A DNA stretch of 64,000 bases, from contig NZ_CP108067.1 of the NCBI RefSeq assembly GCF_036178145.1, positions 2,294,001 through 2,358,000 of the forward strand, given 5' to 3'. The position numbers were made by a program, and so were the translations under genes. The stretch's first letter is position 1; each line of letters starts with the position of its first letter. This DNA is from Streptomyces sp. NBC_00273. GTDB taxonomy: Bacteria; Actinomycetota; Actinomycetes; Streptomycetales; Streptomycetaceae. Below the pieces are notes generated by a model, which was not told the DNA's origin, made no database searches, and saw nothing but the letters and a program-made list of their open reading frames with translations. Of the stretch, positions 51,212 through 60,626 are shown one piece after another.

Positions 51212-53656
51212 CTACTTCTTGCGGCGCTCCTCGGGGGCGGTGAGGCCCGCACGGCGCAGGGCGTCGGCCATCGCGCTGTTGGCGGGGGCGGGGGCGCTGC
51301 CGCCGCCCTGCCGGCGGCCCTGGCCGCGCTCGCCCTGGCCGCGCTCGCCCTGACCCTGGCCCTGACCCTGGTTGCGGCCACCGGACCCGCCGCGCTGCTG
51401 CGGCGGACGGCCACCGCCGCCACCGCCACCGCCGCGCCGGTCCTCGCGCTGCCGCGGAGCGCCCGCGCCGCGCTCCGCCCCGGCCTCGTCCTCCAGCCGC
51501 AGGGTCAGCGAGATCCGCTTGCGCGGGATGTCCACGTCCATGACCTTCACACGGACGATGTCGCCCGGCTTGACCACGTCCCGGGGGTCCTTGACGAAGG
51601 TCTTCGACAGCGCCGAGACGTGGGCCAGCCCGTCCTGGTGGACACCGATGTCGATGAAGGCGCCGAAGGCGGCCACGTTGGTGACCACGCCCTCAAGGAT
51701 CATGCCGGGGGCCAGGTCGCCGATCTTCTCGACGCCCTCCTTGAAGGTGGCCGTCTTGAAGGCGGGGCGCGGGTCGCGGCCCGGCTTCTCCAGCTCGCGC
51801 AGGATGTCCGTGACGGTGGGCAGGCCGAAGGCCTCGGTGACGAACTGCTCGGGCCGCAGCGAGCGCAGCACGCCCGAGTTGCCGATCAGGGCCGCCACCT
51901 CGCTGCCCGCCGTCTTGGCCATGCCCCGGACCACCGGATAGGCCTCGGGGTGCACGCTGGAGAAGTCCAGCGGGTCGTCCCCGCCGCGGATCCGCAGGAA
52001 GCCCGCGCACTGCTCGTACGCCTTCGGGCCGAGCCGGGCCACGTCCTTCAGCCCCTTGCGGCTGCGGAAGGGGCCGTTGGCGTCGCGGTGGGCCACGATG
52101 TTCTCGGCGAGGCCGCCGCTGATGCCCGAGACCCGCGAGAGCAGCGGCGCGGAGGCGGTGTTGACGTCCACTCCGACGCCGTTCACACAGTCCTCGACGA
52201 CCGCGTCGAGCGAGCGCGAGAGCTTCACCTCGGACAGGTCGTGCTGGTACTGGCCGACTCCGATCGACTTCGGGTCGATCTTGACGAGCTCGGCGAGCGG
52301 GTCCTGCAGGCGCCGGGCGATGGAGACCGCGCCGCGCAGCGACACGTCCATGTCCGGCAGTTCCTGCGAGGCGAAGGCGGAGGCCGAGTACACGGAGGCG
52401 CCCGCCTCCGAGACCATCACCTTGGTGAGCTTCAGCTCCGGGTGGCGCGTGATGAGGTCCCCGGCCAGCTTGTCGGTCTCGCGGGAGGCGGTGCCGTTGC
52501 CGATGGCGACCAGCTCGACCGCATGTTCCTTCGCGAGGCGGGCCAGCTTGGCGAGGGACTCGTCCCACTTGTTGGCGGGCACGTGCGGGTAGATCACGTC
52601 CGTGGCCACGACCTTGCCCGTCGCGTCCACGACGGCGACCTTCACGCCGGTACGGAAGCCCGGGTCCAGGCCGAGCGTCGCCCGGGTGCCGGCGGGCGCC
52701 GCGAGCAGCAGGTCGCGCAGGTTCGAGGCGAAGACCCGTACCGCCTCGTCCTCGGCGGCCTGGCGCAGCCGCATCCGCAGGTCGATGCCGAGGTGCACCT
52801 GGATCTTCGTGCGCCAGGCCCAGCGGACGGTGTCGGCCAGCCACTTGTCGCCCGGGCGGCCGCGGTCGTTCACCCCGAAGCGGCGGGCGATCATGCCTTC
52901 GTACGTGGACGGGCCGGGCTCCTCGCGGGGCTCCTCCGACTCCAGGGTGAGGTCGAGGACGTCCTCCTTCTCGCCGCGCAGCATGGCGAGGACGCGGTGC
53001 GAGGGCAGCGCGGTGAACGGCTCGGCGAAGTCGAAGTAGTCGGCGAACTTGGCGCCCGCTTCCTCCTTGCCCTCGCGGACCTTCGCCGCGAGCCGGCCCC
53101 GGCCCCACATGCGCTCGCGCAGCTCACCGATCAGGTCGGCGTCCTCGCCGAACCGCTCGGTGAGGATGGCCCGGGCGCCCTCGAGGGCGGCGGCCGGGTC
53201 GGCGACGCCCTTGTCGGCGTCGACGAACGCGGCAGCGGCCGCGGCCGGTTCCACCGACGGGTCGGCCAGCAGGCCCTCGGCGAGCGGCTCCAGACCGGCC
53301 TCGCGGGCGATCTGCGCCTTGGTGCGCCGCTTGGGCTTGAAGGGCAGGTAGATGTCCTCCAGCCGGGCCTTGGTGTCGGCCGCGGCGATCCGCGCCGCCA
53401 GTTCGTCGGTGAGCTTGCCCTGCTCCCGTACGGAGTCCAGGACCGCCGCACGGCGGTCCTCCAGCTCCCGCAGGTACCTCAGCCGCTCCTCTAGGGTGCG
53501 CAGCTGGGCGTCGTCGAGCATCTCGGTCGCTTCCTTGCGGTAGCGCGCGATGAACGGCACGGTGGAGCCGCCGTCGAGCAGCTCGACGGCGGCCTTGACC
53601 TGCCGCTCCCGTACGCCGAGCTCCTCGGCGATCCTGCCTTCGATGGACGTCGTCAC
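51212..53656 (-). CDS. tex: Tex-family RNA-binding transcription accessory protein
   Basis: 814 residues. The N-terminal Tex helices (RIAEELGVRERQVKAAVELLDGGSTVPFIARYRKE), a YqgF-like nuclease fold (TLGLDPGFRTGVKVAVVD), helix-hairpin-helix motifs (LLSRVSGISGGLAENIVAHRD) and a C-terminal S1 domain (GMILEGVVTNVAAFGAFIDIGVHQDGLAHVS) occur in the family order. A Gly/Gln/Arg-rich tail with GQGQGERGQGERGQG repeats is added. Tex binds nucleic acid and the transcription/translation machinery. The GTG start is weakly supported. Confidence 0.95.
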   Translation of the reverse strand: MTTSIEGRIAEELGVRERQVKAAVELLDGGSTVPFIARYRKEATEMLDDAQLRTLEERLRYLRELEDRRAAVLDSVREQGKLTDELAARIAAADTKARLEDIYLPFKPKRRTKAQIAREAGLEPLAEGLLADPSVEPAAAAAAFVDADKGVADPAAALEGARAILTERFGEDADLIGELRERMWGRGRLAAKVREGKEEAGAKFADYFDFAEPFTALPSHRVLAMLRGEKEDVLDLTLESEEPREEPGPSTYEGMIARRFGVNDRGRPGDKWLADTVRWAWRTKIQVHLGIDLRMRLRQAAEDEAVRVFASNLRDLLLAAPAGTRATLGLDPGFRTGVKVAVVDATGKVVATDVIYPHVPANKWDESLAKLARLAKEHAVELVAIGNGTASRETDKLAGDLITRHPELKLTKVMVSEAGASVYSASAFASQELPDMDVSLRGAVSIARRLQDPLAELVKIDPKSIGVGQYQHDLSEVKLSRSLDAVVEDCVNGVGVDVNTASAPLLSRVSGISGGLAENIVAHRDANGPFRSRKGLKDVARLGPKAYEQCAGFLRIRGGDDPLDFSSVHPEAYPVVRGMAKTAGSEVAALIGNSGVLRSLRPEQFVTEAFGLPTVTDILRELEKPGRDPRPAFKTATFKEGVEKIGDLAPGMILEGVVTNVAAFGAFIDIGVHQDGLAHVSALSKTFVKDPRDVVKPGDIVRVKVMDVDIPRKRISLTLRLEDEAGAERGAGAPRQREDRRGGGGGGGGRPPQQRGGSGGRNQGQGQGQGERGQGERGQGRRQGGGSAPAPANSAMADALRRAGLTAPEERRKK

Positions 53657-53749
53657 GATCGGGTTCCGCCTGCCTTCGTTTGCACTGGAAGGCTGCCAAT
53701 TGTGGCAGGTGGCGGTGGCGGACGGCGGGAACCCTGCCCGTCCCGCCGG

Positions 53750-54613
53750 TCAGGCCCGGCCGAAGAGGTCGCGCGGGAAGGCCCCGGCGCCGATCGCCTT
53801 CGTGACGAAGGCGCCGCCGAGTTCGGCGAGGCGGGTCAGCCCCTCCTCGCCCAGGTGCTCGTACGGGGCGGCGTCGAGGCGGTCGGTGTCCGCCTCCAGT
53901 CGCTCGCGCACGGCCTTGCCCTCGTCGGTGAGCCCGCCGTCGGCGTCGAGGATGCCGCGCGCACGCAGCCGCTCCGTCGCGGCGTCCAGGTCGGACTGTT
54001 CCCAGCCGCGGATGGCCTTGATCCACTTCGCGGTCATGCCGCGGCCGGTGGCGGTGTGGCTGACCAGGGCCTCCACCGGGTCCAGGCCCGCGAGGAGCAG
54101 GGCGGCCAGGTGGCCGTCGCCGCGGTGCTCGCGCAGCAGGGTGGTGGCGTGCCACAGGCGCAGGTGCGGGGCTTCGGGTACGGGGAGGTCTGCGTGGGCG
54201 GCGTAGAGCGTGCGGGCGTGCCGGGTGCAGCCCTCGGTGGCGCGCATGGCCAGGTCGGCGGCCTCGGCCATCTCGGCCGACTCCACGGTCTCGGTGCCCA
54301 GGAGCCGGCGCAGGGTGCTGTCGGCGGCCCGCAGGCGGGCGGCGAGGACCTGCTCGGGCGTGGCGGTGCCCCAGACGGCGGGCAGGTGCCGGGTGAGCAG
54401 GTCGTGGCGGTAGTTGTAGAAGGTGGCGGTGACCGTGCCGGGGCCGACGGCGCCCATCGCGGCGGAACGGCTCGCGAGGTTGACCGCGACCGGGTCCGTG
54501 ACTCCGAGGGCCGCGAGCTCCTTGGTGAGGTCCGGCGAGAAGTAGATCGTCGCGTGCAGCGGGTTGATCGCGGCATGCCAACAGCGACGGGCGGCGAGCA
54601 GGGGAAGCGTCAT
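53750..54613 (-). CDS. SCO6745-family protein
   Basis: 287 residues, helical, with no membrane segment. ARRCWHAAINPLHATIYFSPDL and FYNYRHDLLTRHLPAVW are characteristic of the actinobacterial SCO6745 family. The C-terminal third resembles a winged helix (ATERLRARGILDADGGLTDEGKAVRERLE), so DNA binding is possible. The biochemical role is unknown. A perfect TetR-style palindrome sits 11 nt upstream of its ATG. Confidence 0.82.
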   Translation of the reverse strand: MTLPLLAARRCWHAAINPLHATIYFSPDLTKELAALGVTDPVAVNLASRSAAMGAVGPGTVTATFYNYRHDLLTRHLPAVWGTATPEQVLAARLRAADSTLRRLLGTETVESAEMAEAADLAMRATEGCTRHARTLYAAHADLPVPEAPHLRLWHATTLLREHRGDGHLAALLLAGLDPVEALVSHTATGRGMTAKWIKAIRGWEQSDLDAATERLRARGILDADGGLTDEGKAVRERLEADTDRLDAAPYEHLGEEGLTRLAELGGAFVTKAIGAGAFPRDLFGRA

Positions 54614-54624
54614 GCCCGGGAGGT

Positions 54625-54640
54625 TACCGACTGTTCGGTA
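54625..54640. promoter_or_regulatory. TetR-type operator upstream of SCO6745-family gene
   Basis: TACCGA-CTGT-TCGGTA is a perfect inverted repeat 11 nt before the start codon. TACCGAnnnnTCGGTA-like sites are common operators of TetR-family repressors, but no TetR gene is in the neighbourhood. Confidence 0.55.
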
Positions 54641-54673
54641 TGCCGGGTAGGGGCGGGGCCCGTGGTGCGGGTC

Positions 54674-56149
54674 TCACCCTGCGGACGGAGTGCCCCCGTA
54701 CGCCGCCCAGGCCCGGGAGAGCCGGGCCACCAGCTCCACCAGCCGCGGCTCGGGCAGCGTGAACGGGAGCCTGACGTACGCGTCGTGGTCGCCCGAGGGG
54801 TCGGTCGCCGCCCCGGGGACCAGCTCGACCCCGTGCCGGAGCGCGATCTGGGCGAAGACCGCGGCGCCGGCGGGTGCCGGCAGCCGGATCCACAACGCCG
54901 CCCCGCCGGCCGGGCGTTGCCAGGTCCACCCCGGCAGCTCGCTCGCCAGCGCGGCCTCCAGGCCGGCCAACCGGGTCCGCAGCACGGCCGCCCGCTCGGC
55001 CCGTAGGGCGTCCACCCGCGGCAGCAGCCGCACCGCCAGGGCCTGGTCCAGCAACGGGCTCCCCAGATCGGCCCGGGCCTTGAGGCGGGCCAGGCGCTCC
55101 ACCACCGGGCCCGGGCCGCGCAGCCAGCCGATCCGCAGCCCGCCCCACACCGACTTGGCCAAGGAGCCCACGCTCAGCACCTCGGCGCCCGGTGGGGCGT
55201 ACCCGGCCACCGGGCCCGGCTCCGGCCCGTCCCACAGCCGGGTGTCGTAGGCCAGGTCCTCCAGCAGCGGGACGCCGGCCCGCGCGGCAAGTTCCGCGAT
55301 CCGCTCGCGCCGCCCGACGGACATCAGGATCCCGGTCGGGTTGTGGAAGGTCGGCGTGACATGGGCCAGCGCCGCCGCGGGCAGGGCGGCGCTGAAGCCG
55401 CGCGGCTGGATGCCGTCCTCGTCCAGCGGGACCCGGCGCGGCCGCGCCCCGGCGGCGAGCAGCGCGTCCAGGCAACCCGGCCAGCTCGGCGTCTCCACCA
55501 CCACCGCGGAACCGCGCCGTACGTACAGCTGGGCCACCAGCGCGAGGGCCTGCGTGGCTCCGGTGGTGACCAGGATCTGCCCGGGTTGCGTGGGCAGACC
55601 CCCGGCGGTGTAACGGGCGGCGACGGCCGCCCGCAACTCCGGGAGGCCGCTCGGGTGGTAGCCGGTCTCCGCCAGGAGCGGGTCCAGGCCGTCGGCCAGC
55701 AGCGCGGCCAGGGCCCCGCGCACCTCGGGGGCAGCCCCCTCCGCGGCCACCGACAGGGAGATCACCCCGTCCGGGCCGTCCACCAACCGCTGCACGAGGG
55801 CCGCGGAGGTGCCGCCGCGGACCCGGCCGTCGACCGGGCGCAGCGAGCCACCGGGCAGCCGGGCGACCCAGGTCCCGCTCCCCCGCCGGCTGTCCACGGC
55901 GCCCGCGCCGCGCAGTTCGTCGTAGGCGGCGACCACGGTGGCCCGGCTGACGCCCAGGGCCGCGGCGAGGGGCCGCTCGGCGGGCAGCCGGTCGCCGGGC
56001 GCGAGGTCGCCCGTACGGACCGCGCCGCGCAGTACGGCGGCGAGGCGCCGGTACAGCGGGCCCGGACCGGCGAGCCGGCCGCCGACCACCGCGTCGAGCT
56101 CGGCCGGCGACCAGGTGCGCGGCGCGGAACGGTCCACTTCCCCCTCCAT
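54674..56149 (-). CDS. MocR/PdxR-type GntR regulator
   Basis: 491 residues. An N-terminal GntR winged helix (LYRRLAAVLRGAVRTGDLAPGDRLPAERPLAAALGVSRATV) is joined by a linker to a class I aminotransferase-like domain (TTGATQALALVAQLY, PTFHNPTGILM, SLAKSVWGGLRIGWLRG with the PLP lysine). Such regulators sense PLP or PLP-amino acid adducts. It is divergent from a LysE-type exporter with 41 nt between, and probably regulates it. Confidence 0.9.
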   Translation of the reverse strand: MEGEVDRSAPRTWSPAELDAVVGGRLAGPGPLYRRLAAVLRGAVRTGDLAPGDRLPAERPLAAALGVSRATVVAAYDELRGAGAVDSRRGSGTWVARLPGGSLRPVDGRVRGGTSAALVQRLVDGPDGVISLSVAAEGAAPEVRGALAALLADGLDPLLAETGYHPSGLPELRAAVAARYTAGGLPTQPGQILVTTGATQALALVAQLYVRRGSAVVVETPSWPGCLDALLAAGARPRRVPLDEDGIQPRGFSAALPAAALAHVTPTFHNPTGILMSVGRRERIAELAARAGVPLLEDLAYDTRLWDGPEPGPVAGYAPPGAEVLSVGSLAKSVWGGLRIGWLRGPGPVVERLARLKARADLGSPLLDQALAVRLLPRVDALRAERAAVLRTRLAGLEAALASELPGWTWQRPAGGAALWIRLPAPAGAAVFAQIALRHGVELVPGAATDPSGDHDAYVRLPFTLPEPRLVELVARLSRAWAAYGGTPSAG

Positions 56150-56190
56150 TGGCCCGGGGCTCTCCCCCCGGCCCCGACCAGCCTAGGTGC

Positions 56191-56826
56191 ATGCCCCTCA
56201 GCACCTTCCTCGCCTTCGTCGCCGCCGCATCGGCGCTCGTCCTCCTCCCCGGCCCGAACATGGTCCTGATCGTCACCCGCGCCGCCGCCCAGGGCCGGCG
56301 CGCGGGACTGGCCACCGCCGCGGGGGTGGAGAGCGCCACCGTGGTGCACATCGCCGTCGCCGTGTCGGGGGGCGCGGAGCTGGTGTCGCGCTCCCCGGCC
56401 GCGTACCTGGCGCTCACCCACGCGGGCGCGGCCTACCTGCTCTTCCTGGGCGTACGGGCCCTGCGCGCCGGCCCGTTCCTGCCCGCCGCCGGGGAGGCGG
56501 CTCCCGTACGGTGGGGCCGCGCCTACCTCGACGGCGCGCTGGCCAATCTCCTCAATCCCAAGGTGACCCTCTTCTTCCTGGCCTTCCTCCCGCAGTTCGT
56601 CCGGCCCGATTCGGCCGATCCGCACGCCCTGATGTGGCTGCTGGGCATGGTGTTCCTCGCCCTCGGGGCCCTCCTCGACATCGGCTACGCCTGCGCCGGC
56701 GGGGCCCTGAGCCGGTGGTTGCGCCGCAGGCCACGGGTCCTGGCCCGGCAGCACTGGGTCGTCGGAGGGGTCTATCTGACGCTCGGTGCCCTCGGCGCCG
56801 CCGCGGCGCTGCCGGTCGGCCCGTGA
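56191..56826 (+). CDS. LysE/RhtB-type amino-acid exporter
   Basis: 211 residues, six helices. The N-terminal LPGPNMVLIVTRAAAQGRRAGL is the LysE/RhtB signature, and NLLNPKVTLFFLAFLPQFV the second conserved region. It exports an amino acid or derivative. The start at MPLSTFLAFV follows TAGGTGC with little leader. The divergent MocR gene is its likely regulator. Confidence 0.9.
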   Translation: MPLSTFLAFVAAASALVLLPGPNMVLIVTRAAAQGRRAGLATAAGVESATVVHIAVAVSGGAELVSRSPAAYLALTHAGAAYLLFLGVRALRAGPFLPAAGEAAPVRWGRAYLDGALANLLNPKVTLFFLAFLPQFVRPDSADPHALMWLLGMVFLALGALLDIGYACAGGALSRWLRRRPRVLARQHWVVGGVYLTLGALGAAAALPVGP

Positions 56827-56959
56827 CGGCCGAATGGCGATCGTGTGACAGCAGGGGCCATGGACATGACCTGAGCGGTCAAGGGTGAATACGGTCGAGC
56901 GACAAGGCCTTGGACCACTCTGTGAACCGATCTGTCTCCCCTACCACTTGGAGCCATTC

Positions 56960-58507
56960 GTGCACCGCAAAGTCATCGCCCCGAGCGTGCTCGCCGCTTC
57001 CCTCCTGCTGGTGATCCCGGCGTCGGCGGCGGGTTCGGGTTCGGGCGCCCCGGGTATCGGCGATCCCTACTACCCGGCCAGCGGCAACGGCGGATACGAC
57101 GTGTCGCACTACGACCTGCGCCTGCAGTACCAGCCGAAGACGGACCTGCTGGAAGGCACGGCCACCCTGTTGGCCACCGCCAAGCAGGACCTGTCCCGCT
57201 TCAACCTGGACTTCGGCCTCCAGGTCAGCGAGATCCGGGTCAACGGGGTCAAGGCGAAGTTCGCCACGTCCGGCTCCCACGAGCTGGAGGTCACCCCGGC
57301 GAAGCCGCTGGCGCGCAACACCCCGCTGTCCGTCGTCGTCAAGTACGCCGGGAAGCCCTCCGAGCTGAAGGTGGACGGCTGGACGGCCTGGCAGCGCACG
57401 CCCGACGGCGCGGTCGCGGCCCAGGAGCCCGACTCGGCGGTCTGGTGGTTCCCGAGCAACGACCACCCGCTGGACAAGGCCACCTTCGACGTCTCGATCA
57501 ACGTGCCCGACGGCACCCAGGCGATCAGCAACGGCGTGCTGCAGTCCCAGACCTCACGGCTCGGCTGGACCCGGTACAACTGGCGTTCCAACAAGCCGCA
57601 GGCGACCTACTTGGCCACCCTGGCCGTCGGAAAGTTCGACATCACCACCGACAAGACGGCGAGCGGGCTGCCGATCCTCAACGCGTACAGCAAGGACCTC
57701 GGTGACAACGCGGGCGCGGCCCGCGCGAGCGTGGAGCGGACCGGCGAGGTCACGGAGTGGCTGGAGGGGGTCTTCGGGCCGTACCCCTTCAACGCGCTCG
57801 GCGGCTACGTCCCGAACGTGACCGCCGGTTTCGCCCTGGAGACCCAGACGCGGCCCTTCTACGGCCCGGCCCAGTTCCGCAACGGCGCCAACGTCTCGGT
57901 GGTCGTGCACGAGCTGGCGCACCAGTGGTACGGCGACAGCGTGTCCGTCGAGGGCTGGAAGGACATCTGGATCAACGAGGGCTTCGCCCGCTACAGCCAG
58001 TGGCTGTGGTCGGAGAAGGAGGGCGAGGGCACGGCGCAGGAGCTGGCCGACTGGGCCTACGCCCTGCGCCCGGCCGAGGACGCGTTCTGGCAGGTCAAGC
58101 CGGGTGACCCGGGCCCGGAGAACCAGTTCCACGGGGCTGTCTACGACCGCGGGGGCATCGCCCTGCAGGCGCTGCGCAACGAGATCGGCGACGAGAAGTT
58201 CTTCGAGATCCTCAAGGGCTGGCCGACCGAGCGGGCCTACGGCAACGCCAAGGTCGGGGACTTCGTCCGGTACGCCGAGAAGGTCTCGAAGAAGCCCCTC
58301 GCGCAGCTCTTCGAGACCTGGCTCTACACCCCGGGCAAGCCGGCGGCCTCGGCCCTGAACCCGTCGGCGGCCAGGCCTTCGGCCCGCTCGCCGCAGCAGG
58401 CCGCCCCGGCGAAGCCCGCCGCGGAGCCCAAGTCCTGGAAGAAGATCGCGGAGACCAACACGATCCACGACACCGAGCACGGTTCCGGGCCGGGCCACCG
58501 GCACTGA
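56960..58507 (+). CDS. Secreted M1-family metallopeptidase
   Basis: 515 residues from the GTG preceded by TTGGAG. The signal peptide is VHRKVIAPSVLAASLLLVIPASAAG. The zinc site is HELAHQWYGD with the third ligand in WINEGFARYSQ 18 residues after the second His. The conserved M1 substrate loop reads GGYVPNVTAGFALETQTR, where GAMEN is usual. The Pro/Ala-rich, His-containing tail is disordered. It is an extracellular aminopeptidase-like enzyme without the large C-terminal ERAP domain. The altered exopeptidase loop may change specificity. Confidence 0.9.
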   Translation: MHRKVIAPSVLAASLLLVIPASAAGSGSGAPGIGDPYYPASGNGGYDVSHYDLRLQYQPKTDLLEGTATLLATAKQDLSRFNLDFGLQVSEIRVNGVKAKFATSGSHELEVTPAKPLARNTPLSVVVKYAGKPSELKVDGWTAWQRTPDGAVAAQEPDSAVWWFPSNDHPLDKATFDVSINVPDGTQAISNGVLQSQTSRLGWTRYNWRSNKPQATYLATLAVGKFDITTDKTASGLPILNAYSKDLGDNAGAARASVERTGEVTEWLEGVFGPYPFNALGGYVPNVTAGFALETQTRPFYGPAQFRNGANVSVVVHELAHQWYGDSVSVEGWKDIWINEGFARYSQWLWSEKEGEGTAQELADWAYALRPAEDAFWQVKPGDPGPENQFHGAVYDRGGIALQALRNEIGDEKFFEILKGWPTERAYGNAKVGDFVRYAEKVSKKPLAQLFETWLYTPGKPAASALNPSAARPSARSPQQAAPAKPAAEPKSWKKIAETNTIHDTEHGSGPGHRH

Positions 58508-58534
58508 GCCGGCGCCCCGCGCCCCGCGCCCCGC

Positions 58535-58567
58535 ACACGGGCTCCCGCATCCGGCGGGGGCCCGTGT
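58535..58567 (+). terminator. Terminator between convergent M1 peptidase and MpaB-like genes
   Basis: Stem ACACGGGC-T-CCCGC paired with GCGGG-G-GCCCGTGT around a short loop. Its right arm runs into the tandem repeat that follows. Confidence 0.7.
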
Positions 58568-58610
58568 GTCCGGGGCCCGTGTGTCCGGGGCCCGTGTGTC
58601 CGGGGCCCGT
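58557..58610. repeat. 15-bp tandem repeat, 3.6 copies
   Basis: The unit GGGGCCCGTGTGTCC is repeated exactly at 58557, 58572 and 58587, with a partial fourth at 58602. It duplicates the right arm of the adjacent terminator and reaches the stop codon of the MpaB-like gene. Confidence 0.9.
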
Positions 58611-59506
58611 CAGCGGCCTCCCGCATGCCATGCGGCCCGCGCCCGGTAGGCGATCGGCAGGTACCGCAGCCGCTCCGGCAGCAGCGGTACGAGGATCCGT
58701 ACGGCCGTGCTGAACCGCCGGAGCGTCCGCTCCTGGGCCGGGCTCCACTCCAGCCCGATCGCGGCGCGGGCCTCGGGCGGCATGTAGCCGACGGTGACGA
58801 AGGCCCGTAGGCGCAGGAAGGCGGCCCGCAGCACCGGCCAGGTCAGTCTCAGCAGCAGGCGCGCGGCGGGCGAGCCGGCCTGCGGCCGGGGCAGCTTCAC
58901 CTCGGTGGAGATCAGCTCGCGGGCGACCGCGGTGGGCTCGATCTCCTCGGCCAACATCCGGCCCCAGTACGTCCAGTACTCCTCGATGCTCTGCGGCATG
59001 TCCCGGTCGTGCAGGCCGAGGATGCGTCCTACCTGGAGCCACTCCTGGTAGAGCTGCCGCTCCTGGGCGGGGGTGAAGCGGCGCAGCAGGTAGCGCCCGG
59101 CGTACAGGTAGACCGGGAAGCCGGTGGCGTGCACCCAGGCGTAGCAGGCGGGGTCGAGGGAGTGGTAGCGGCGGCCGCGGGTGTCGATGCCCTGGATGTC
59201 CTTGTGCAGGCGGCGCACCCGGCGGCCCTCCGCGGCCGCCTCCTCCCCGCCGTAGACCCACAGCTGGACCGAACGCAGGGAGCGCTCTCCGCGCCCCCAG
59301 GGGTCGGTGCGGAAGACGGAGTACTCGTCGACACCGGCCGCGATCGCGGGGTGGGCGACCTGCATGGTGAAGGCGGCGGGCAGCATCAGCAGGGCCCTGA
59401 CGTCACCGGCGATGGTCCACAGCACGCCGCCCGGCGGGGGCGGCTCGGGGTCGGTGCGGCGCGTGGCCGCAGGTCCGGCGGGGTGTGCGGAGTCCGTCTT
59501 CGTCAT
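58610..59506 (-). CDS. MpaB-like oxygenase (DUF2236)
   Basis: 298 residues of the DUF2236/MpaB-latex clearing-type family. Conserved regions are MLPAAFTMQVAHPAIAAGVDEYSVF, RVRRLHKDIQGIDTRGRRYHSLDP and WVHATGFPVYLYAGRYL, with several histidines that could bind heme. It may oxidise a hydrophobic substrate; activity is unproven for most members. The start is MTKTDSAHPAG; CATACT lies just upstream, consistent with a near-leaderless mRNA. Confidence 0.82.
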   Translation of the reverse strand: MTKTDSAHPAGPAATRRTDPEPPPPGGVLWTIAGDVRALLMLPAAFTMQVAHPAIAAGVDEYSVFRTDPWGRGERSLRSVQLWVYGGEEAAAEGRRVRRLHKDIQGIDTRGRRYHSLDPACYAWVHATGFPVYLYAGRYLLRRFTPAQERQLYQEWLQVGRILGLHDRDMPQSIEEYWTYWGRMLAEEIEPTAVARELISTEVKLPRPQAGSPAARLLLRLTWPVLRAAFLRLRAFVTVGYMPPEARAAIGLEWSPAQERTLRRFSTAVRILVPLLPERLRYLPIAYRARAAWHAGGR

Positions 59507-59636
59507 ACGACAAGTATGCGAGCACCGGACGGCCGTCTTACGGACAGAAAGTCTCTGCACGGGTGTTACCCAGAGGTAACTGCTGCTGCTTGTATGACGG
59601 CGTCGATCTTCCCCCGCAGGAATGATGGAGACCTTC

Positions 59637-60626
59637 ATGCTGCTTTCCTCGCCCCGCTCGCGTCGCGCCGCCGCCACGGCCGTCGCGGCGGTCGCCGCGG
59701 GCGCACTGGCCGCCGCCACCGCGCCCGCCGCCTCGGCCACGGAGACCGCCGCCGCCCCGCGGCTCAGCGTCCTGTCGTACAACGTGTTCCTGATGAGCAA
59801 GAACCTGTACCCGAACTGGGGCCAGGACCACCGGGCCGCCGAGATCCCCAAGACCTCCTTCTACAAGGGCCACGACGTGGTCGTGCTCCAGGAGGCCTTC
59901 GACAACAGCTCCTCGGACGCACTGAAGGCCAACTCCGCCACGCAGTACCCGTACCAGACCCCGGTCGTCGGCCGCAGCAAGAGCGGCTGGGACGCCACGG
60001 GCGGGGCGTACTCCGCCACCACCCCGGAGGACGGCGGGGTCACGATCCTCAGCAAGTGGCCGATCGTCCGCAAGGAGCAGGTCGTCTACAAGGACGCCTG
60101 CGGCGCCGACTGGTGGTCCAACAAGGGCTTCGCCTACGTCGTCCTGAACGTGAACGGCACCAAGGTGCACGTGGTCGGCACGCACGCGCAGTCCACCGAC
60201 CCCGGCTGCGGCGCGGGCGAGGCCGCGGAGATGCGCGCCCGTCAGTTCCGTGCCGTGGACGCCTTCCTGGACGGGAAGAACATCCCGGCGAACGAGCAGG
60301 TCATCGTGGCGGGCGACCTCAACGTCGACTCGCGCACGCCCGAGTACGCGAGCCTGCTCGCCAACGCCGACCTGGCGGACTCCGACAGCCGCACGGGCCA
60401 CCCGTACTCCTTCGACACCGCGCTGAACTCGATAGCCAACTACCGCTACCCGACCGACCCGCGCGAGGACCTGGACTACGTCCTCTACCGCAAGGGCAAC
60501 GCCCGCCCGGCGGGCTGGGAGAACAACGTGGTCAAGGAGCAGTCGGCGCCCTGGACGGTCTCCAGCTGGGGCACGTCCTACACCTACACCAACCTCTCCG
60601 ACCACTACCCGCTGATCGGACGCTAG
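59637..60626 (+). CDS. Secreted sphingomyelinase-like phosphodiesterase
   Basis: 329 residues from the ATG preceded by GGAG 6 nt upstream. The signal peptide has a basic start (SSPRSRRAAATAV), a hydrophobic core and ASATE cleavage region. The endonuclease/exonuclease/phosphatase fold shows SYNVFLM, VVLQEAF, VVGTHAQS, AGDLNVDS, DYVLYRKG and a C-terminal SDHYPLIGR. This matches bacterial neutral sphingomyelinase C, releasing phosphocholine from sphingomyelin. Its last nine codons are duplicated at 63908. An in-frame ATG at 59622 is less likely. Confidence 0.9.
   Translation: MLLSSPRSRRAAATAVAAVAAGALAAATAPAASATETAAAPRLSVLSYNVFLMSKNLYPNWGQDHRAAEIPKTSFYKGHDVVVLQEAFDNSSSDALKANSATQYPYQTPVVGRSKSGWDATGGAYSATTPEDGGVTILSKWPIVRKEQVVYKDACGADWWSNKGFAYVVLNVNGTKVHVVGTHAQSTDPGCGAGEAAEMRARQFRAVDAFLDGKNIPANEQVIVAGDLNVDSRTPEYASLLANADLADSDSRTGHPYSFDTALNSIANYRYPTDPREDLDYVLYRKGNARPAGWENNVVKEQSAPWTVSSWGTSYTYTNLSDHYPLIGR

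Noticed and set aside
53693..53708. CTGCCA-ATTG-TGGCAG palindrome upstream of tex as an operator
   Set aside because: The arms are only 6 bp, it lies between two genes on the same strand, and no regulator is adjacent; it could equally be a weak terminator.
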